12,202 bases of DNA from UBA8346 sp050260935 (GTDB lineage: Bacteria; Bacillota; UBA4882; UBA8346): positions 1-12,202 of the forward strand of contig JBLNCU010000080.1 of assembly GCA_050260935.1 (NCBI GenBank), written 5' to 3'. The position numbers and the translations under genes were made by a program. The notes under the pieces were generated by a model, which worked only from the letters and a program-made list of their open reading frames with translations, was not told where the DNA came from and searched no databases. This document shows, one piece after another, positions 1 to 5,896 of the stretch; positions within the stretch are counted from its first letter, which is position 1; every line of letters starts with the position of its first letter.

Positions 1-932
1 CCTTTACCCAATAAAATCAATTCTTTTGGCGCCAAGGCCGCGATTTGGCGGCAGAGCTCCGAACCGATGGATCCCCCGGCGCCGGTCACCAAGACCCTTT
101 TACCGGTTAAATAATCGGCAATCCTGGCGATATCCAATTTAACCGGTTCTCTCCGGAGCAAATCGTTTAAGTCAATATTCCGGACCTGTTGGATCGATAC
201 TTTCCCGTCAATCAACTCATAGAGTCCGGGAACGGTTTTCACAACGCATTTGGTTTTCTTACATTCGTCGATGATCCGGCGCAGATGTTTACCGCCGGCC
301 GACGGTATGGCGATGATAATTTCCTGAACGTCATAAAGCTCGGCTATTTTTTTAATTGCTTTCCGATTGCCCAATACTCTGACGCCGAATAATATTTGAT
401 TATACTTTTCCCGGTTGTCATCGATGAAACCGACCAACTTTTTGGATTCGTAGTACCGGTGTTGCAACTCCCGGGCGATCATCGCGCCGGCGTCCCCCGC
501 CCCAACGATTAACACTCTGGACCGTTGGGAATGTTGCCCTTTGGAATGATAATAAAGAATACGCAACAGTAACCGGCTGGAACCCACGCAAGCTATATTA
601 AATCCGCAGGCGATAATATAAACGCTCCTGGGAAAACCGGGTTTACTCAGGTACATATACAAAGACGAGCCGATGGCGCTTACAGAAACCGCAAAACAAA
701 TGGTCAATATTTCATTGACTCCGGCGTAACGCCACAAACGGTGATACAAGCCAAACAAGTAATAAACCGCCAAACCAATTAAGATTACAACCGGCAAGAA
801 GCCCAACCATGCCTCAAAATATTTATCCGCCACTTTTCCCTCAAATCTCAAAAACAACCCTATGTAACCCGATAACACAATTGAAATAATGTCGAACCCA
901 ACCAATACGCCCGATACTAGCTTGCGTAACAT
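1..932 (-). CDS. Membrane-anchored nucleotide-sugar 4,6-dehydratase/epimerase (CapD/PglF/FlaA1 family), C-terminus outside window
   Basis: The gene reads leftward from an ATG at 930-932 and runs off the window edge after 310 codons. An AAGGCGGTG ribosome binding site lies about 5 bases before the start. Residues 1-125 carry four hydrophobic segments (about 8-28, 42-62, 76-95, 103-124), the membrane anchor usual for long CapD/PglF proteins. A first Rossmann domain follows with GAGDAG at 144-149. After a DLLRREPV linker (257-264, typical of the family) comes the second, catalytic SDR-type domain with the NAD-binding TGAGGSIGSE at 283-292. Full-length relatives have about 600 residues, so the catalytic Tyr/Lys part is missing here only because of the window edge. 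Relatives convert UDP-GlcNAc to a 4-keto-6-deoxy sugar for capsule, exopolysaccharide or glycoprotein glycans. Family assignment is firm; the exact substrate is not known. Confidence 0.93.
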   Translation of the reverse strand, partial: MLRKLVSGVLVGFDIISIVLSGYIGLFLRFEGKVADKYFEAWLGFLPVVILIGLAVYYLFGLYHRLWRYAGVNEILTICFAVSVSAIGSSLYMYLSKPGFPRSVYIIACGFNIACVGSSRLLLRILYYHSKGQHSQRSRVLIVGAGDAGAMIARELQHRYYESKKLVGFIDDNREKYNQILFGVRVLGNRKAIKKIAELYDVQEIIIAIPSAGGKHLRRIIDECKKTKCVVKTVPGLYELIDGKVSIQQVRNIDLNDLLRREPVKLDIARIADYLTGKRVLVTGAGGSIGSELCRQIAALAPKELILLGK

Positions 933-993
933 TTGAACACCGCCTTGTCGAATAGAAACCGGGTTCACATTGTAATACCGGTTCATCCAGTCG

Positions 994-1008
994 CAGGGTT
1001 AAACCCTG
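994..1008. promoter_or_regulatory. 15-base perfect palindrome at the predicted dehydratase transcription start
   Basis: CAGGGTT-A-AACCCTG has two 7-base arms around a single central base. It lies directly downstream of the candidate -10 box and covers the predicted transcription start. A one-base loop cannot form a good RNA hairpin, so a dimeric repressor site is the more natural reading. The regulator is unknown. Confidence 0.4.
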
Positions 1009-1009
1009 T

Positions 1010-1037
1010 TATGTAGCCGTGAATACCGGCAGGTCAA
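1010..1037 (-). promoter_or_regulatory. Candidate sigma-A promoter for the dehydratase gene
   Basis: On the minus strand TTGACC (1032-1037) and TACATA (1010-1015) are separated by 16 bases. This gives a predicted start near 1003 and a leader of about 70 bases before the ATG at 932. The spacing is one short of the optimum and the -10 is weak, so this is a moderate candidate. Confidence 0.4.
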
Positions 1038-1183
1038 AGTGGAAATTAAATTAACCAGTTTCCGGAATGATCATTAATCCGGCAACCGGATGGCTTATTG
1101 TCAATATCTTGAAACATAGAGATATTTCGGCTAATTCATTCAAATTCCTGCATCTCATAAATTGAAACTAAATTAAAAATAGC

Positions 1184-1258
1184 ATACCGATCCGCATTTT
1201 CATTTCTATTTATCGGTATTTTTATAAAGAAATTGGTTTCTAAAAATAAATCGGATCG
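1184..1258. repeat. Inverted-repeat cluster with two alternative pairings
   Basis: ATACCGAT (1184-1191) pairs with ATCGGTAT (1212-1219). T-rich sequence follows on the plus strand (1219-1223) and also on the minus strand (just left of 1184), so the hairpin resembles a bidirectional terminator with a 20-base loop. The overlapping CGATCCG (1188-1194) pairs instead with CGGATCG (1252-1258). A third hairpin, AGAAA-TTGG-TTTCT (1228-1241), lies between them. The first two pairings exclude each other. No gene is positioned to use it obviously, because it sits in a region between outward-pointing features. Confidence 0.35.
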
Positions 1259-1561
1259 CAAAGGAAGTTGACACAGGACTCAAACCAAGCAATCTAATAA
1301 TACAAAATTTTCCGTCATTTATAAATAACAATCGGCAAAAAATAATAAACATTTTACAGTCAGGGCTGATTTATTTCGCCATAGGTTAATAACGGATAAC
1401 TTATCTAGCCTACTACTAGTAAACGGGTAAATCCCTTAATAATCAGCAATTGCCAGTTTAAAATTTACGACATTTGTTATTCCGGAAAAAGATTAATTCC
1501 TAAACAAGTCGAATTTATTTTTATGTATTCTTAGGTAATATTGGTATTTATGGAATGATTC

Positions 1562-1630
1562 GGGATAGCCTCAAGTAAGAAGTGATTTTAAATCCCTGCT
1601 TTTACTCAAGTCAAATTGTAAACGCTATCC
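1562..1630 (+). other. Possible structured RNA element (two nested stems)
   Basis: GGATAGC (1563-1569) is complementary to GCTATCC (1624-1630). Inside it, AGTAAGAAG (1574-1582) pairs with CTTTTACT (1599-1606) with one bulged base. CTCAAGT occurs twice, at 1570-1576 and 1605-1611. The element lies about 55 bases before a ribosome-binding-site-like GGGAAGGGG at 1667-1675. It matches no riboswitch class that I know by sequence, and chance pairing in AT-rich DNA is a real alternative. Confidence 0.25.
1617..1630 (+). promoter_or_regulatory. cre-like site (CcpA-type catabolite control)
   Basis: TGTAAACGCTATCC agrees with the catabolite-responsive element consensus TGWAANCGNTNWCA at all but the last fixed position. 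It overlaps the right arm of the stem at 1563-1630. No carbon-metabolism gene follows directly, so the function is doubtful; a single match can arise by chance. Confidence 0.25.
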
Positions 1631-1894
1631 TGTTAGCAATCGGATTCATAATATAAATATAAGTTGGGAAGGGGTAATTAAATAGTGAAAAACAACATAT
1701 TTGTGGGTTTATCTGCATTATCCTCTAAAAATCTCAAGAATTGACAGTTTTTCTTTTTCCTTAGCATCCGGTTGTCTCTTAGCCGTTTTTATCCTTTTTT
1801 TGCTGGTATATGTTTTTTGGGGAAAAATCAACAGCGGATTACGGATCAGCTCACTAACCGGAACAACATTTAGGCTGTACATTTCCATCCCGGT

Positions 1895-2090
1895 GTAGAA
1901 TCGGAAGAGGTCGGTGTCAGCCTTTCTCTGTCCCGCTCTACCAAACGGACCGTGCGGTTTTCCCGCAGTCCGCTTTCTCATAACTTAGAATTAACAGGTT
2001 TCATCTCAAAACGGTGGACACCCTTGCCCTTGGCTAACGGTTGGCGCCATCAACCTCCGTAACGGACTTTCACCGTCAAGGTCGCGCGCA
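1895..2090 (-). mobile_element. Group II intron remnant, class IIC type, with internal deletion of the reverse transcriptase and middle domains
   Basis: Read on the minus strand, a GCGCG/GACC 5' end near 2088 leads into a GGTGAAAGTCC hairpin segment and then the stretch GTTAGCCAAGGGCAAGGG, TGTCC, and GATGAAACCTG down to about 2000. This closely follows the 5' part of domain I of class IIC introns such as the Oceanobacillus iheyensis intron, which has GTTAGCCTAACGCAAGGG and TGTCC at the same place. Within about 25 bases the sequence jumps to domain V (1943-1975) and domain VI (1895-1942, closed by GTAGA/TCTAC), giving a 3' end near 1895. Complete ORF-less IIC introns are roughly 400 bases and those with a reverse transcriptase near 2 kb; here about 195 bases remain. 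The 5' end abuts the T-tract of a rho-independent terminator, matching known IIC target choice. The first base appears changed from the canonical GTGCG. It is presumably unable to splice or move by itself. Confidence 0.85.
1943..1975 (-). ncRNA. Group II intron domain V (catalytic hairpin), apparently intact
   Basis: The minus strand folds into the standard domain V shape. An 8-pair lower stem (1968-1975 with 1943-1950) contains the AGC catalytic triad (A1974, G1973, C1972) with the conserved G-U wobble at G1973. A two-base CG bulge (1951-1952) follows on the 3' strand, then a 5-pair upper stem (1963-1967 with 1953-1957) and an A-rich loop. Every pair of the lower stem is kept although most of the intron is gone. 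The loop is GAAAA rather than a clean GNRA tetraloop. Confidence 0.85.
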
Positions 2091-2091
2091 G

Positions 2092-2120
2092 ATAAAAAAC
2101 CCCTGGCTTAAAACCAGGGG
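2092..2120 (-). terminator. Rho-independent terminator of tRNA-Phe
   Basis: On the minus strand CCCCTGG (2114-2120) pairs with CCAGGGG (2100-2106) around a 7-base loop and is followed by six T residues (2094-2099). It lies 20 bases behind the tRNA 3' end and directly before the intron remnant, so it also appears to be the hairpin target that attracted the intron. Confidence 0.93.
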
Positions 2121-2139
2121 AAATCCTTGCTATTATTAA

Positions 2140-2215
<76 letters not shown>

Positions 2216-2303
2216 ACTTAATAAAAAAATCTCTAACTGCGCCGCCTTAAAGATTTATTCAATCCCGGAACGACGTTTGTTACTCAACTATGGAACAAGA
2301 CTG

Positions 2304-2333
2304 ATTATAACTTAAACAAGAGGATTCTGTCAA
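2304..2333 (-). promoter_or_regulatory. Strong sigma-A promoter for tRNA-Phe
   Basis: TTGACA (2328-2333) and TATAAT (2304-2309) on the minus strand are both perfect consensus boxes with an 18-base spacer. The predicted start leaves a leader of roughly 80 bases before the mature tRNA 5' end at 2215, so 5' processing by RNase P is expected. The promoter lies just behind the end of the sugar-transport operon, for which I see no clear terminator (only a 4-pair CAGC/GCTG hairpin at 2380-2390). Confidence 0.85.
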
Positions 2334-2392
2334 TGACATAACACATTTTTTAATATTTAAGGGTTCGCAAACACGGGGACAGCATCGCTGAC

Positions 2393-3286
2393 TTATCCCT
2401 TGACTGCGCCTTCGGTAATCCCTTCAATAAAAGTCTTTTGGAATAACAGGTAAATAATGACTACCGGCAAAGCGGCAATTATTGTGCCCGCCGCTTGTAA
2501 AGTGATATTTGACTGATGGGCCGTTTGAAAAAGATACAGTCCTAGTGGCAGGGTGCGTAAACTGTCCTTAAAGGTCAAGACTAACGGGAAAGTAAAATCG
2601 TTCCAGGTTCCGAGGAAAAATAGCACCACTAAGGAGGAGAGGGCCGGTTTTATCAGCGGAAAAATCACGTGCCTGACCAATGAAACCCGGCTGCAGCCGT
2701 CAATTCGGGCGCAATCAAGCAGCTCGGCCGGGATCGCCAGCAAACCCGGGCGTAGGAATAGGGATGCAAAAGCGATGCTCATGGCTGCCTGTGGTAAAAT
2801 TAAAGCCCAATAGGTATTGATCAGCCCGATACTGTGCATATTGAAATACGACGGCATAATAATAGCTTCCTCCGGCAAGATCAAACCCATCATAAAAAGA
2901 GCCATCCATAACGGATTAAACGGCACCTTTAAAATCACCATACTGTAAGCCACCGACAGTCCCAAAAAGATCCCCGATACTGTGACAGCGACCGCTACCA
3001 AAAGGGAATTAAAAAAATAAATGCCGAACCTGCCCGTCACCCAGGCATCGACATAATTGGACCATCGCCAAGTATGCGGCGGCATAAAAGCATTAGTGAC
3101 GACAGAGTCTATCGGTCCTTTGAGCGATGCAAAGACCAAGGAAATCAAGGGCGTGACCGTGACAATAAATAATGCTGCCATTAAAAAATATAACAAGATC
3201 CTTGACCATCCAATTCTCAATGTTCGCCTGGAACGGGGTTGATTTAAAAATTTAGCCCTGGAAGCAGCTTCTTCATGGCGGTTCAT
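2393..3286 (-). CDS. Carbohydrate ABC transporter permease, MalG-like (CUT1)
   Basis: This is one of two integral membrane subunits of a sugar importer in the cytoplasmic membrane. The 297-residue length is normal for MalG-type permeases. An N-terminal cytoplasmic tail of about 28 residues precedes six predicted helices (near 29-52, 90-115, 124-147, 157-178, 214-236, 266-284). The ATPase-contacting EAA loop is present at about 188-210 with the conserved IDG (195-197) and a downstream Pro210. The C-terminal QKTFIEGITEGAVKG matches the usual MalG ending. The ATG at 3284-3286 has AAGGGG upstream at a rather long spacing. It follows the MalF-like gene after 30 bases and ends the operon. Substrate specificity cannot be told from the permease. 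Confidence 0.95.
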   Translation of the reverse strand: MNRHEEAASRAKFLNQPRSRRTLRIGWSRILLYFLMAALFIVTVTPLISLVFASLKGPIDSVVTNAFMPPHTWRWSNYVDAWVTGRFGIYFFNSLLVAVAVTVSGIFLGLSVAYSMVILKVPFNPLWMALFMMGLILPEEAIIMPSYFNMHSIGLINTYWALILPQAAMSIAFASLFLRPGLLAIPAELLDCARIDGCSRVSLVRHVIFPLIKPALSSLVVLFFLGTWNDFTFPLVLTFKDSLRTLPLGLYLFQTAHQSNITLQAAGTIIAALPVVIIYLLFQKTFIEGITEGAVKG

Positions 3287-3316
3287 CTTACCACGACCCC
3301 TTTCTGAATCTCAATA

Positions 3317-4204
3317 TTATTGCTGGCTTTCCTCTTTCCGGACCCACATCACCAATAAGGAAACCGCTAGCGTTATTAAGGCGACCACACATGTCAGAGC
3401 GGCTCCGTAACCAAGATCTCCCTGGCTAAACGCTACCCGAATGGCGTATTGATCCATCACCAAGGTGGCATTACCGGGTCCACCGCGTGTTGTCGCCATT
3501 ACCAAGCCGAAAACTCGCAATCCGTTAATTAAGTTAAATACCATCGCTACAGTAATATCGTTTTTCAAAGACGGAATAGTGATATGGATCAATTGATGCC
3601 AGGCATTCGCTCCATCCACCCTGGAGGCTTCGTAGAGCGCCTGATCCGTCCGTTGCAGTCCAGCTAAAAAAATCAGCATCATATACCCGAAGGTCATCCA
3701 AATTCCAATTCCGCCCAAAGCGTGAATCGCGGTAGCCTCATCGCCATACCAGACCCTCTGTAAAAAACCTAAACCGCTAAATTTCAAAACATTATCAAGC
3801 AACCCGATATTTGGCATATAAACCCATTGAAAAGTGATTCCCACGGCAATAACGGGAATAATGTATGGTAAAAAAAAGACACACCGCAGCAACATAGCCC
3901 CCTTCAACCTGGCCTGGGCCAGTATTACGGCAACCAGCAAACCTAGAGCCACTGGAATTGTAACATAAACCAGCATAAAATAAAGGGCATGAAAGAGCGC
4001 TAGATGAAACAGCTTGTCATTAAGCATGGTTTTATAGTTTTCCAAGCCGACAAACAGACCTTCAGTTAAACTATCCATCCGGTACAAACTTAAGAACAAG
4101 TTCTGGAAGGCCGGAACCAAAAAAAAGAGTAAATAAAGCAACAATCCCGGTAAAAAATAGCTAAAATTGGCCGCTAAATTACGCCAATTCCTTTCCTGAT
4201 TCAT
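3317..4204 (-). CDS. Carbohydrate ABC transporter permease, MalF-like (CUT1)
   Basis: The partner permease of the importer has 295 residues and six predicted helices (about 12-40, 70-97, 105-129, 161-183, 213-236, 267-287). It carries the EAA loop YEASRVDGA (191-199) leading to ITIP (208-211), which docks on the ATPase. It lacks the large extra periplasmic domain of E. coli MalF, as is usual for short CUT1 permeases such as those of the MsmF type. The ATG at 4202-4204 has an AGGGGG ribosome binding site about 8 bases upstream, weaker than that of the binding protein. An 87-base gap containing a stable hairpin separates it from the binding-protein gene. No ATPase gene is in the operon; such systems commonly share an MsmX/MsmK-type ATPase encoded elsewhere. 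Confidence 0.95.
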   Translation of the reverse strand: MNQERNWRNLAANFSYFLPGLLLYLLFFLVPAFQNLFLSLYRMDSLTEGLFVGLENYKTMLNDKLFHLALFHALYFMLVYVTIPVALGLLVAVILAQARLKGAMLLRCVFFLPYIIPVIAVGITFQWVYMPNIGLLDNVLKFSGLGFLQRVWYGDEATAIHALGGIGIWMTFGYMMLIFLAGLQRTDQALYEASRVDGANAWHQLIHITIPSLKNDITVAMVFNLINGLRVFGLVMATTRGGPGNATLVMDQYAIRVAFSQGDLGYGAALTCVVALITLAVSLLVMWVRKEESQQ

Positions 4205-4240
4205 GCTAAACCCCCTAATTTCGTCCGACAGTTGTTAAAG

Positions 4241-4272
4241 ATACGGAGCCGGCTCCAACACCGACTCCGCAT
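4241..4272. other. Stable intercistronic hairpin between binding protein and permease genes
   Basis: ATGCGGAG pairs with CTCCGTAT (8 pairs, one G-U), then after a mismatch CGG pairs with CCG, leaving an 8-base loop. On the transcribed minus strand no T-tract follows, so it is not a normal terminator. In sugar-transport operons such hairpins often protect the binding-protein mRNA or let only part of transcription continue, giving excess binding protein over permease. That role is inferred. Confidence 0.6.
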
Positions 4273-4291
4273 TTTAGAACTACTAAAAATA

Positions 4292-5560
4292 TTACTTAGC
4301 TTTGGCGTGAGCCTTAGCAAAGTCGGCATTCACGGTCTTGACAAACTCCGCTGGCGTGATCTTTTGCCCCATCAGACTTTGGAGGCTGGCAACCAGAGTA
4401 TTGTACATTGTCGGAGTGGACCAGTCAAAATAGTACCCGATTAAGTTCTTTTCATAAACTTCCGAGGCCAATTGACACATTTCCCTGAAAGCAGGCTCCG
4501 CCGCGCTATAATCTCCTTTGGCAATCGGGAGTTCGTTGTTTTGGATATGATACTTGGTATCGGTGACCAAAAAATTGAGAAAATCAGCCGCCGCGTCCGG
4601 ATTTTTGCACTTTTTAGAGATAGTGGCGCAGCTTGCGGGAGCCCCGAAAGTACAGCCGTATCTGGTCGGCAATAGGAAAACGCCCAGCGGTATATTGGTC
4701 ACCTTCGTGTCTTTGATAATATCTGTAGTGCCCCAGCTCCCCTCTTTATACATCGCGGCTTTACCGGCGCAAAACATTTTTTGGGCGTCATTGGAACCTA
4801 TGCCTAAGAAACCATCGCTAAAATACCCTTTTTTGCACCATTCCTGAAGTTTGGTTGCGGCCGCCAGTTCTGCGTCACCATACGCGGCCTTGTTCTCCAA
4901 ATCGAAGGTCAAATCCACGAAACGCTTTTGAGGGGCGTAATTACCTAAAACCATTTCAAACCAGTGGATGCTTCTGCCGCTTTGATCACTGTCCCCGTAC
5001 GCCATCGGCGTTATTCCTTTGCTCTTTAGAGCGGCTAAATCGGCTTCAAACTCCTCAAAATTTTTGGGAACATCCTTGATGCCGGCCTTGGCGAACAGAT
5101 CTTTATTGTAAAAAATCAATCCGAATTCAGCGCTTTCCGATACGCCAAAGATAGGGCCGGAAGCTTGTTTCATGGTCTTTTTATTGAAACGGTTCGGCAT
5201 AACCAATGCCTCCCCGAACAGCTTGTACCAGCCATATTTTTGGTAATACTTATCAAGCGGGATGATCGATCCATCCCTGGCCAGGAGTCCCATATCTTGG
5301 GCTCCCTGATTGCTTTGAGTTATATCCGGCCCTTCATTATTGGAAAGAGTCAGCCGCAAGGTGGTTTTTAAATCGTTAAAATTCTTAATTTCATAGGTGA
5401 CGTTTACATTGGGATGTTTCTCATTGTAGGCTTTAATAACCGCTTTTAAAGTATCGGAGGTATCCGGCAGCCACCAAACCAATAATTCTGTTTTGGCTGC
5501 GCTGAAAGTCGGGGTTACCAGAACCAGACAAATCAGGATTACCATCAAGATCTTTTTCAC
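4292..5560 (-). CDS. Extracellular sugar-binding protein of an ABC importer (CUT1, MalE-like)
   Basis: The 422-residue length is typical of family 1 solute-binding proteins. It starts at GTG (5558-5560) with an excellent AGGAGG 8 bases upstream, the best ribosome binding site in the operon. Residues 1-20 form a signal peptide (two Lys then a hydrophobic core) with a probable signal peptidase I cut near TFS-AAK (20/21). No lipobox cysteine follows the hydrophobic core; the only nearby Cys is residue 11, inside the core and not preceded by G/A/S. The mature part shows family hallmarks: ELLVWWLPD near 25-33, a GPDI segment near 77, AAMYKEGSWG around 275 and a WSTPTMYN segment near 380. Gram-positive binding proteins are normally lipoproteins, so the missing anchor is odd and might mean an outer membrane. 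The gene is second in the operon, between the GH4 enzyme and the permeases. The ligand is unknown. Confidence 0.95.
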   Translation of the reverse strand: MKKILMVILICLVLVTPTFSAAKTELLVWWLPDTSDTLKAVIKAYNEKHPNVNVTYEIKNFNDLKTTLRLTLSNNEGPDITQSNQGAQDMGLLARDGSIIPLDKYYQKYGWYKLFGEALVMPNRFNKKTMKQASGPIFGVSESAEFGLIFYNKDLFAKAGIKDVPKNFEEFEADLAALKSKGITPMAYGDSDQSGRSIHWFEMVLGNYAPQKRFVDLTFDLENKAAYGDAELAAATKLQEWCKKGYFSDGFLGIGSNDAQKMFCAGKAAMYKEGSWGTTDIIKDTKVTNIPLGVFLLPTRYGCTFGAPASCATISKKCKNPDAAADFLNFLVTDTKYHIQNNELPIAKGDYSAAEPAFREMCQLASEVYEKNLIGYYFDWSTPTMYNTLVASLQSLMGQKITPAEFVKTVNADFAKAHAKAK

Positions 5561-5896
5561 GTTAGGTCCTCCTCGTATATTTCTTATAATCCTTAGAAAC
5601 TAACCGTTCTTTTTCCGTGCCATCACCCCTCTGAACTAATTTCTCATGTGCAACATCGTTTAAAATTGTCTTTTTAAATCCCTGTATTATCCGGCAATAA
5701 CTATTATCCCCATATTTCTTCTCTTTTAATTTTAATTGTAATAAATTAGTTAAATTCGAAAATGTACTTTCTTTAGATTTACCGAAACTTTTTTTGGATG
5801 TTGAGGCCAATTTTTTATAAAGGATAAAAAAGGTCAATAGACGCTCTCAATCTCGGCAGTTCTTCGTTTAAGCCCGGTGATTCATCGGGCTTATTT
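5561..5896. other. 336-base gap inside the sugar operon with a stem-loop but no gene
   Basis: The gap separates the GH4 stop codon from the GTG of the binding-protein gene, far more than the other spacers of the operon. Near the GH4 end AAGCCCG (5870-5876) pairs with CGGGCTT (5886-5892). A T-rich tail follows on the plus strand but not on the minus strand, so it is not a clean terminator for the operon. Closer to the binding-protein gene TATTATCC is repeated about 17 bases apart near 5684-5708 (plus strand). The 91-codon frame here has lysine-rich, low-complexity composition, no ribosome binding site, and overlaps the next gene's binding site, so I do not call it. A secondary promoter is possible but I cannot point to a good one. 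Confidence 0.5.

Larger units (their letters stand above)
933..1684. other. AT-rich intergenic region without a convincing gene
   Basis: This stretch of about 750 bases separates the leftward dehydratase gene from the intron remnant and tRNA-Phe. No reading frame on either strand combines a ribosome binding site with protein-like composition. It contains the dehydratase promoter and palindrome, a small ATCCGG-CAA-CCGGAT inverted repeat at 1077-1091, a larger inverted-repeat cluster at 1184-1258, a GATAA-C-TTATC repeat at 1395-1405, and a two-stem element at 1562-1630 that ends in a cre-like site. No insertion sequence ends, CRISPR repeats or tRNA-like folds were seen. Confidence 0.6.

Noticed and set aside
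189..392. 67-codon plus-strand frame
   Set aside because: It is antisense to the well-supported dehydratase gene and has no ribosome binding site.
933..1680. Known riboswitch classes (c-di-GMP, SAM, purine, T-box) in the gene-free region
   Set aside because: None of the conserved core motifs that I know, such as the T-box AGGGTGGNACCGCG, is present on either strand.
1701..1898. 65-codon plus-strand frame with a hydrophobic stretch
   Set aside because: It begins at a TTG with no ribosome binding site and ends in the intron 3' end. It may be a relic of a broken gene, but I cannot support it as a real gene.
1718..1981. 87-codon minus-strand reading frame
   Set aside because: It starts inside intron domain V and reads through domain VI; its first half is the translation of the catalytic RNA hairpin, not a protein.
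5562..5837. 91-codon minus-strand frame between the GH4 and binding-protein genes
   Set aside because: Lysine/serine-rich low-complexity product, no ribosome binding site, and it overlaps the ribosome binding site of the next gene.
5870..5892. Stem-loop behind the GH4 gene as an operon terminator
   Set aside because: The stem is good, but on the transcribed minus strand it is followed by AAACGAAG and not by T residues, so it is noted only as a structured element.
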